Origin: Candidatus Woykebacteria bacterium GWB1_45_5
GTDB lineage: Bacteria; Patescibacteriota; Microgenomatia; Woykebacterales; RBG-16-39-9b
Assembly: GCA_001816645.1 (NCBI GenBank)
Contig: MHCO01000028.1
Span: 13,043 to 24,019 of the forward strand
Length of the DNA: 10,977 bases
Direction of reading: 5' to 3'
This document shows, one piece after another, positions 5,043 to 9,997 of this stretch. The notes beneath the pieces are model-generated. The model saw only the letters and a list, made by a program, of their open reading frames with translations, made no database searches and was not told where the DNA came from. Position numbers and translations under genes: made by a program. Numbering within the stretch: position 1 is the first letter of the stretch; each line of letters opens with the position of its first letter.

Positions 5043-5834
5043 TCAAACCTTCGACTTTCGCCAACCGGCGCTTTTAGCTTCTTCTTCGGTACAGAACCAG
5101 CGTTCGCCTTTGCCCTCGTCAATTACGGTTTGGTTGTAATAGCGCTGACCAGGCATATGGTAGATTTTCTCGCCAGAAGAGGAAATATTTCCTTTAATTA
5201 CACAATTGGTTGCCGGCTGGGTTGTTTTAGTCCCTGCGACCAATCCACACGAACCCCATAAACCACGGCTGGCTTCTCGCGCTTCTTTTTCAGCTTTGGT
5301 AAATAAATATTGGTTCTTTACATCCGGTGGGTAGGTTGAAGAAAAGGCGTAACCTTCTTTGACCAAAATTTCATTAACAAAACTATCGCCAACATAAACA
5401 TAGCGTAACAACCGGCTATATTTATCAGTCTCTGAAACATCTTTCTCTAAGCGAACGCGTTTTCCTTCAACCAACTCCCGGTTTTTCGCTGCGGCTTCTT
5501 TCCCAAAGCACTGAACGCCCTTTCTTGGATCAACAGTTTCAGGTGTATCAATTCCAATGTATCTAACTTTCTGGCCGCCTTCGATTTCAATCGTATCGCC
5601 ATCAACCACTCGAGTAACTAAAACGCCGTCGCCGCTTGAGGCTTGTCCTTTTTCATTTTCGCGAGAATCCGAAGAGCTGCCGGAGGAACTGCCATTTCCC
5701 GAAACGGGCGAGTTACTAGACTCATGGTCAGATGGAACAATACGCGTTGGCCCGTTTGTCAGATTAGACAAAAGAGCGAAGCTGCCAAGAAAAACGAGAA
5801 GGAAAATAGCCCCAGCCAAAAATCTTTGTGTCAC
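5043..5834 (-). CDS. Membrane-anchored thermonuclease (SNase family) with C-terminal sunset-like domain
   Basis: A 263-residue extracytoplasmic nuclease. Residues 5-25 are a hydrophobic signal or anchor and 35-70 a Ser/Gly-rich linker. Residues 71-195 are a staphylococcal-nuclease domain. D78-G79-D80, R91, D96 and E99 (VDGDT and RYIGIDTPE) match the calcium-binding and catalytic residues, and R141 in DKYSRLLRYV matches the second catalytic Arg. Residues 210-263 form a small C-terminal module with IKGNIS, EKIYHMPGQRYY and GERWFC, plus Cys at 211 and 248. This resembles the sunset domain found after secreted nucleases; that name is from memory. The start is GTG at 5832-5834; a stop lies two codons upstream and the predicted -10 box ends six bases away, so the mRNA may be leaderless. 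It probably cuts external DNA for scavenging or uptake. Confidence 0.88.
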   Translation of the reverse strand: MTQRFLAGAIFLLVFLGSFALLSNLTNGPTRIVPSDHESSNSPVSGNGSSSGSSSDSRENEKGQASSGDGVLVTRVVDGDTIEIEGGQKVRYIGIDTPETVDPRKGVQCFGKEAAAKNRELVEGKRVRLEKDVSETDKYSRLLRYVYVGDSFVNEILVKEGYAFSSTYPPDVKNQYLFTKAEKEAREASRGLWGSCGLVAGTKTTQPATNCVIKGNISSSGEKIYHMPGQRYYNQTVIDEGKGERWFCTEEEAKSAGWRKSKV

Positions 5835-5840
5835 TCTCTA

Positions 5841-5869
5841 AAAGTAAAACAGCCAACTATACTTGTCAA
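5841..5869 (-). promoter_or_regulatory. Predicted promoter of the nuclease gene
   Basis: On the minus strand TTGACA (5869-5864), a 17-base spacer and TACTTT (5846-5841). Only six bases separate the -10 box from the GTG start, so transcription would start at or next to the first codon. Confidence 0.6.
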
Positions 5870-5891
5870 CTCAAAACTTTTCCGCTAGAAT
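5863..5891 (+). promoter_or_regulatory. Predicted promoter of the acyltransferase gene
   Basis: TTGTCA (5863-5868), a 17-base spacer and TAGAAT (5886-5891). The -35 hexamer overlaps that of the opposite nuclease promoter by five bases. The leader would be about 23 bases and carries GGAGGAAG before the ATG. Confidence 0.6.
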
Positions 5892-5920
5892 AACACATCA
5901 GGAAAGGAGGGTGGAGGAAG

Positions 5921-6586
5921 ATGTCCTTCGCTTACGAGCAAATAGGCCTCCGAATAGCCGGACTGGTTTGTCGGCGACTCGAGCTTAAAATCGAGGGGGC
6001 GAAGAACATACCAGTTTCCGGCCCTTTACTGTTAATAGGCAAACACCAAAGGGAAGCCGACGGGCCGTGGGTGCTCGGATCCGTTCCGAGACCCGTCTGG
6101 ACAATCATCAAGGACGATGTGAACTGGCCGACAAAGGCAATCCTTGGTTTGCTAGGCAATATGTACCCCATGAAGAGAAACGCCATGGATCCAAGCGCCT
6201 ACAGGACAACAATCGCTCACTTACGTAAAGGAGAGGCGGTTGTTATGTTTCCTGAGGCACATCGTGTCCGCGAACTTATTGGCTTCCACCCCGGCGTAGC
6301 TGGTATAGCGAGAAGGGTGGAGAAAACTCCTATAGTACCATTCGTCGTCCTCAACTCAGAAAATCTGGGGGTTTTACGAATAGTACACCACCTCTTCTTG
6401 GGGGCTCCAACGGAACAACCAATCATCAGGTTCGGTCTACCTTTCGTCCTACCACCTGCTACTGAGAAGCGGCGGAGTGATCAGTACCAAAAGGACATCA
6501 AGTTTATCCGAGACAAAGTAGCAGCACTGATGCCACCGGATCTGATCGGAGGTAACGAGCTGCATGTAATCTCAAAAGAGAAGTAG
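5921..6586 (+). CDS. PlsC-like 1-acylglycerol-3-phosphate acyltransferase family protein
   Basis: A 221-residue member of the glycerophospholipid acyltransferase family, which moves an acyl chain onto a lysophospholipid at the inner face of the membrane. Motif I, the catalytic H-x4-D, is H42-QREA-D47. Motif II is near 84-86 (MKR). Motif III reads FPEAHR (110-115), where the usual Gly is Ala. Motif IV is IVPFVV near 138-143. N-terminal residues 8-16 are mildly hydrophobic but no full membrane helix is evident. The start is fixed by a strong GGAGGAAG sequence. It converges on the DegV/FakB-like gene, whose relatives deliver fatty acids for phospholipid synthesis, so both may serve membrane lipid building; that link is inferred. 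The acyl acceptor cannot be told from sequence. Confidence 0.85.
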   Translation: MSFAYEQIGLRIAGLVCRRLELKIEGAKNIPVSGPLLLIGKHQREADGPWVLGSVPRPVWTIIKDDVNWPTKAILGLLGNMYPMKRNAMDPSAYRTTIAHLRKGEAVVMFPEAHRVRELIGFHPGVAGIARRVEKTPIVPFVVLNSENLGVLRIVHHLFLGAPTEQPIIRFGLPFVLPPATEKRRSDQYQKDIKFIRDKVAALMPPDLIGGNELHVISKEK

Positions 6587-6609
6587 GAGAGGCTGTCAAA
6601 TAACGAGGA

Positions 6610-6638
6610 GGGCTAAAAGGTCGTAGACCTTTTAGCCC
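6610..6638. terminator. Perfect 13-bp hairpin between convergent genes
   Basis: GGGCTAAAAGGTC (6610-6622) and GACCTTTTAGCCC (6626-6638) are exact reverse complements around GTA. It lies between the stop codons of the acyltransferase and the DegV-like gene, where a shared terminator is expected. No T run follows on either strand, so its mechanism is uncertain. Confidence 0.6.
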
Positions 6639-6665
6639 ATCGCTCCCTCCCCAGACTCTTTTGCG

Positions 6666-7574
6666 CTAGAGTGTACCAACCGGTCTACCGCAATCAACCG
6701 CAATACCAACCGCCCCATAGCCAGCTTGGCCAATGATAATGGCGGAAGCCTCTGCCATGATTATTTCACCGATCGGCACACCAAGTCTCGCGCTTAGACT
6801 CTCGGCTACGTACCTGGCTCGTCCCTCATCGTCTGTTTTGATTACCGAAAGCCTTCCTTGGCCAGCTTTTTCCGGCCAACGCTCGACCACTTTATCCACC
6901 AGCGCGTTGCAGGCTGCCTTCATCGCCCTGTGGGGAATACCAAAGCGCTTAGGCTTCTCGTTGGGTAGCAAGATTATGGTCGGGTGCAGCTTCAGGACCG
7001 AGTTCACAACGAGCAGCAGCCCGTCAACCCTACCGTGCTTATCAGCGTACTCGGTGGTTTCCAAAGCGGCGCAGACAAAAATGTTATGCCGCCACGACTC
7101 TGCCATCGCCACAGCATTGTCAAGGCCGACGCCTTTTTCGATCTCCCCAGCCAACCGCAGAGCAAGAAGTCCCATACCCATAGCGGTGGAGTAGGAATCG
7201 ACTACCTCGATATGCAGACCATCGGCAGGTCTATCTGTGAGTAACGATTGCGCGCCAGTTTTGATCGAGTCGAAAACACCGCTTGAATGCTTCGGTAAAG
7301 TAAGGGCGACAATGTCCTTGATCCCTTGTTCATCAACTATCGACTCAAATACCTGCTTGGCGATACCAGGCGGAGGAGCAGCGGTTTTGACTTCTTTGTT
7401 TTCCCGCTGGGCGGCTGTGATTTGCGAGACCGATATGTTACCCGCTTGACTACCCTCTAGGTAGTTCATCCCGTCAACCAAAACCTGTAGCGGGATTACC
7501 CCGATATTATGCTGTTTGAGCAGATCGGGTGGCAAACCAGCCCCGCTGTCGACAACCAGTTTTATCGATGCCAC
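6666..7574 (-). CDS. DegV family fatty-acid-binding protein (FakB-like)
   Basis: A 302-residue DegV protein. Family members bind a fatty acid and, as FakB, present it to the kinase FakA for conversion to acyl-phosphate. The N-terminal domain begins KLVVDSGAGLPPDLL. The linker motif, usually TSQPSP, reads TAAPPPG (64-70). H96-SSG-VFDS (96-103) holds the carboxylate-contact Ser, VVDSYSTAMGMG lies at 124-135, and the C-terminal block is GQAGYGAVGIAV. In the usual H-x-GPGA-x-G motif the His is conserved; here it aligns with Q283 and the Pro with Tyr. The carboxylate site is therefore atypical and the ligand may differ. The start is GTG at 7572-7574 behind AGGAGGGAG, the strongest Shine-Dalgarno sequence in the window. 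No FakA gene is in view. Confidence 0.88.
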   Translation of the reverse strand: MASIKLVVDSGAGLPPDLLKQHNIGVIPLQVLVDGMNYLEGSQAGNISVSQITAAQRENKEVKTAAPPPGIAKQVFESIVDEQGIKDIVALTLPKHSSGVFDSIKTGAQSLLTDRPADGLHIEVVDSYSTAMGMGLLALRLAGEIEKGVGLDNAVAMAESWRHNIFVCAALETTEYADKHGRVDGLLLVVNSVLKLHPTIILLPNEKPKRFGIPHRAMKAACNALVDKVVERWPEKAGQGRLSVIKTDDEGRARYVAESLSARLGVPIGEIIMAEASAIIIGQAGYGAVGIAVDCGRPVGTL

Positions 7575-7613
7575 TTTCTCCCTCCTTGATCTCGCTCGCT
7601 AAGACCAGTAGCT

Positions 7614-7642
7614 AGTATAAAATCTGTTGAGAAATTTTGCAA
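7614..7642 (-). promoter_or_regulatory. Predicted promoter of the DegV-like gene
   Basis: On the minus strand TTGCAA (7642-7637), a 17-base spacer and TATACT (7619-7614). The leader is about 33 bases and contains the AGGAGGGAG sequence. The -35 box lies inside the spacer of the opposite promoter. Confidence 0.65.
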
Positions 7643-7655
7643 ATTGTGGTAAAAA
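7627..7655 (+). promoter_or_regulatory. Predicted promoter of the alpha/beta hydrolase gene
   Basis: TTGAGA (7627-7632), a 17-base spacer and TAAAAA (7650-7655). Seven bases separate the -10 box from the ATG at 7663 and no Shine-Dalgarno sequence exists, so a leaderless mRNA is likely. The -10 box is a weak match. Confidence 0.45.
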
Positions 7656-7662
7656 CTAGCTA

Positions 7663-8406
7663 ATGAGAAAATTTGTTTTGCTGGCCGTTGTCATATTAGT
7701 TACCGGTCTGGCCTTTCTCATTCTTTTTGCTAAAGAAGCTGGCAAAGAAAAGGAGGTAGAAAAACCAAAAATGGGCGAAAACATTTCTTTTAATACAAAT
7801 GACGGAATAAAGATAGCGGCGACTTTTTACAAATCCCAAAACCCAAATGGTGTGGGCGTGATTTTATTACACATGCGGGCAAAAAGCCGCGGCGACTGGG
7901 CGGATTTTGCCGCAAAATTAAATGACGCTGGTTTTGATGCTCTAGCAATTGATTTCCGAGGCCATGGCGAAAGTGGGGGAGTAAGCGTCAATAAATTTTC
8001 CGAAAGCGATTATCAAAAACTGACTCTCGACGTAGCAGCCGCAGAAGATTATTTAAAAAATGAAAATATAAAAATTACTATCGCTGGCGGCAGTATTGGC
8101 GCCAACACGGCTTTAAATTACGCCGTCCAAAACCCGAACGTGAAAGCAGTCGTTTTACTTTCTCCGGGGTTAAACTACAAAGGAGTAAGAACCGATGGAA
8201 CCAGTAAACAGATAACCGTACCGATATTCCTAGCTAGCTCTTCCGATGACCCGCAATCTTACGATGGTTTGGCAACTTGGAAGGCAAACATCAAAAACCT
8301 TGAGCTTGTTACTTATACCGATGCTGGCCACGGTACAGATATGTTTGGTCCCCATCCCGAACTCGCCGAAAAAATTATTGACTGGCTCAAGAAAACCACA
8401 CTTTAA
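7663..8406 (+). CDS. Membrane-anchored alpha/beta hydrolase
   Basis: A 247-residue serine hydrolase fused to an N-terminal anchor. Residues 4-23 are one hydrophobic helix, followed by a charged Lys/Glu linker (24-37), so the enzyme domain is probably outside the membrane. The nucleophile is S144 in the elbow AGGSIGAN. H223 in TDAGHGTDMF is the catalytic His. The acid is D195 or D196 in LASSSDDPQSYD. LLHMRAKSRGDW (68-79) holds the oxyanion-hole strand, and DFRGHGESGG (97-106) is the usual post-strand motif. The fold is closest to dienelactone hydrolase or acyl-peptidase-like proteins, and the substrate is unknown. The ATG has no Shine-Dalgarno sequence. The truncated DUF429-like gene follows after 33 bases without a terminator, so the two may be co-transcribed. 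Confidence 0.88.
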   Translation: MRKFVLLAVVILVTGLAFLILFAKEAGKEKEVEKPKMGENISFNTNDGIKIAATFYKSQNPNGVGVILLHMRAKSRGDWADFAAKLNDAGFDALAIDFRGHGESGGVSVNKFSESDYQKLTLDVAAAEDYLKNENIKITIAGGSIGANTALNYAVQNPNVKAVVLLSPGLNYKGVRTDGTSKQITVPIFLASSSDDPQSYDGLATWKANIKNLELVTYTDAGHGTDMFGPHPELAEKIIDWLKKTTL

Positions 8407-8439
8407 TTCCGAACTGAAGGATCAAACCCTTGAGGCCAA

Positions 8440-8724
8440 ATGTTTTTTATTGGGATTGATCTTAGTTGGAAAGATAAGAAAACCACCGGAATTTGCATTT
8501 TGGATGAAAACCGCAAGATCCGATCAAGTAGAGTAGTCCAAGGAGCAAAGCTTCTCACCGCTATTCAACCTTTCATCAAAAAAACCGCAGTGATTGCTGT
8601 TGACGCACCGCTGACCATCGGAAAAGGGAAAGGAAAACTAAGACTCTTTGAAAAATTTTTGTTGACCAAGCCATTTCGACCTTGGCGCACAAACCCCCTA
8701 CCACCTGCTTTTATCAAATCTTAA
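8440..8724 (+). pseudogene. C-terminally truncated DUF429-like protein
   Basis: The 94-residue product begins MFFIGIDLSWKDKKTTGICIL and contains VIAVDAPLTIGKGKGKLRLFEKFL, the N-terminal signature of DUF429 proteins (predicted RNase H-fold nucleases). There the first-strand Asp (D7) and the Asp of the DAPL motif (about residue 55) are the expected acidic residues. Complete members, as I recall them, are about 200 residues or more; this one stops after PPAFIKS, just where the second half should begin. Only 63 bases follow before the next gene, so the C-terminal half has been deleted rather than moved out of frame. GAGG lies five bases before the ATG and the gene follows the hydrolase closely. 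It may be a decaying remnant or a functional short form. The family call rests on the N-terminal motifs alone. Confidence 0.6.
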
Positions 8725-8750
8725 GATATAAATCAAATTTCACAATGATC

Positions 8751-8779
8751 TTGCTATTAATGACTCATAGTGATAGTAT
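8751..8779 (+). promoter_or_regulatory. Predicted promoter of the PIG-L gene
   Basis: TTGCTA (8751-8756), a 17-base spacer and TAGTAT (8774-8779). Eight bases separate the -10 box from the ATG at 8788. An in-frame GTG at 8770 would fall inside the promoter, which supports the later start. Confidence 0.55.
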
Positions 8780-8787
8780 TCTTTTCA

Positions 8788-9504
8788 ATGAAAACAGAAC
8801 AATCCTATAAGGGGAAGGTGGTTTTAGCCATCGGGGCCCACCCGGATGATATTGATTTCGCCGCTAGCGGCACAATCGCTAAGATGATTAAAGAGGGGGC
8901 GACTGCGTACCATCTCTTACTTACAAATGGGAATAAAGGATCAGAAGATCCAAAAATAAGCAAAGAAAAATTAGCAGAGATAAGAAGAAAAGAACAGATT
9001 ACAGCAGCCAAAATATTGGGATTCGAAAAAGTCTTCTTTTTGGATCATGAGGATTGTAATTTAGTGGACGATATCAACCTAAAAGAAGAGATAGTTTATC
9101 ATATCCGAAAATTAAAACCCGATATTGTTTTTTGCTGGGATCCAACATTGATTTATTCACTAAGACACAACTATATTATGCACTCAGACCACCGAGCCGC
9201 TGGACAAGCCACCCTGGATGCAGTTTATCCACTTAGTCGTGACCGCTTAACCTTCCAAAACCTTGAAAACTACGGCGTAAAACCCCATAAGGTAAAGGCT
9301 GTCTATATGATAAATATTGATGAGGGAGATAATTTTTTTGATATCAGCGAAACAATTGATTTAAAAATCAAGGCTTTGAAGGCTCATAAAAGTCAGGTCA
9401 GTGCAAGACACATCGAAATGATAAAGGGGTGGGCAAAAGAAACCGGTAGAAAAGTAAATTTCAAATATGCTGAGGCTTTCAAGAAAATTGAACTCCTCCA
9501 ATAA
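8788..9504 (+). CDS. PIG-L / LmbE family deacetylase
   Basis: A 238-residue zinc-dependent deacetylase of the LmbE fold, which removes acetyl groups from N-acetylglucosamine-type substrates. Zinc-binding motif 1 is GAHPDDIDF: H18 and D21 are the ligands, D20 is the likely general base, and Ile replaces the usual Glu after DD. The second motif HSDHRAAG gives H135 as third ligand. TNGNKGSED (46-54) and the R-R-K-E-Q block (66-70) match the family. Pfam-like coverage is essentially the whole chain; no signal peptide is present, so it acts in the cytoplasm. ATG 8788 is chosen over GTG 8770 because the latter lies in the predicted promoter and adds a non-conserved hydrophobic hexapeptide. The mRNA may be leaderless. 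No sugar-pathway neighbour reveals the substrate. Confidence 0.9.
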   Translation: MKTEQSYKGKVVLAIGAHPDDIDFAASGTIAKMIKEGATAYHLLLTNGNKGSEDPKISKEKLAEIRRKEQITAAKILGFEKVFFLDHEDCNLVDDINLKEEIVYHIRKLKPDIVFCWDPTLIYSLRHNYIMHSDHRAAGQATLDAVYPLSRDRLTFQNLENYGVKPHKVKAVYMINIDEGDNFFDISETIDLKIKALKAHKSQVSARHIEMIKGWAKETGRKVNFKYAEAFKKIELLQ

Positions 9505-9526
9505 CCAACTAACGCTAGTCTGCTGC

Positions 9527-9555
9527 TTGATCACCAGGTTTTATTTTGCTAATAT
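9527..9555 (+). promoter_or_regulatory. Predicted promoter of the Cys-rich protein gene
   Basis: TTGATC (9527-9532), a 17-base spacer and TAATAT (9550-9555). Transcription would start near 9562, giving a leader of about 26 bases with GGGAGGGAG. Confidence 0.55.
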
Positions 9556-9587
9556 GTTTCGAACTTATTGAAGGGAGGGAGACCTTC

Positions 9588-9869
9588 GTGGATTGCTCGT
9601 GTTGGTTTGTCAACGGGAGAGGAGAGCCCGAGCAAAGAAGATGCAGCTCCGGTGAGCGGCAGGACCAAGAGTGTCGTGGCTTCCCTGATTGCGGTTTTGT
9701 AGAAGGCAATGTAAGTCACCGCGATGCTTTGGCTGCGCTTCAAAGAGAACGGGAGCAAGGAGTCGAGAGAGCAGCTAGAGAAGAAGGGATGGTGAGTCAT
9801 ATCGAAGGAACTTCAGCGGACGACGCAAAGTTTCTCAACGAAGTCAATCATGGAGTGAAAAAAACTTAA
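9588..9869 (+). CDS. Small Cys-rich protein of unknown function
   Basis: A 93-residue product starting at GTG 9588-9590. The start is chosen because GGGAGGGAG (9573-9581) lies six bases upstream; a longer frame from TTG 9546 would overlap the -10 box. The N-terminal part has five Cys in 35 residues (3, 5, 19, 29, 35), with Gly, Arg and Glu between them, and could bind a metal. The C-terminal part (about 48-80) is a charged, probably helical segment (HRDALAALQREREQGVERAAREEG cut into shorter heptad-like stretches), followed by a polar tail ending in KKT. There is no signal peptide. Own promoter and a following terminator suggest a single-gene unit. I recognise no family. The clear ribosome site and promoter argue that it is real. 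Confidence 0.6.
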   Translation: MDCSCWFVNGRGEPEQRRCSSGERQDQECRGFPDCGFVEGNVSHRDALAALQREREQGVERAAREEGMVSHIEGTSADDAKFLNEVNHGVKKT

Positions 9870-9876
9870 TATTTTG

Positions 9877-9905
9877 TTGACTTTCTTCCGAATTCCAGCT
9901 ATTAC
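9877..9905 (+). promoter_or_regulatory. Possible promoter just before a terminator
   Basis: TTGACT (9877-9882), a 17-base spacer and TATTAC (9900-9905). Transcription from near 9912 would run straight into the terminator at 9916-9953 and make an RNA of only about 40 bases. It may be a chance match. Confidence 0.3.
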
Positions 9906-9915
9906 CGAGAGAGAT

Positions 9916-9953
9916 AGGACCGACGCTGCCTGCTTTGTTCGTCGGTCCTTTTT
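9916..9953 (+). terminator. Intrinsic terminator after the Cys-rich protein gene
   Basis: Ten-base-pair stem AGGACCGACG (9916-9925) with CGTCGGTCCT (9940-9949), loop of 14 bases, then TTTTT followed by CTTT. It separates the Cys-rich gene from the DUF763 gene. Confidence 0.85.
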
Positions 9954-9960
9954 CTTTAAG

Positions 9961-9989
9961 TTGATTTTCGGTAAAATTTGGGGTAGAGT
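9961..9989 (+). promoter_or_regulatory. Predicted promoter of the DUF763 gene
   Basis: TTGATT (9961-9966), a 17-base spacer and TAGAGT (9984-9989). Eight bases separate the -10 box from the ATG at 9998, the same spacing as for the PIG-L gene, and there is no Shine-Dalgarno sequence. Confidence 0.5.
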
Positions 9990-9997
9990 AAAGTTAT

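Noticed and set aside
4974..5261. Plus-strand open frame of 95 codons
   Set aside because: Shadow of the nuclease gene on the opposite strand; it crosses the dinB promoter and has no ribosome site.
6733..7194. Plus-strand open frame of 153 codons
   Set aside because: Antisense shadow of the DegV gene, with Ser/Thr/Pro-rich low-complexity composition typical of such shadows.
8770..8787. GTG start at 8770 for the PIG-L gene
   Set aside because: It falls within the predicted promoter spacer and adds IVFFS, which is not part of the family; ATG 8788 is better placed.
9546..9587. TTG start at 9546 for the Cys-rich protein
   Set aside because: It overlaps the -10 box, and the Shine-Dalgarno sequence at 9573-9581 serves GTG 9588.
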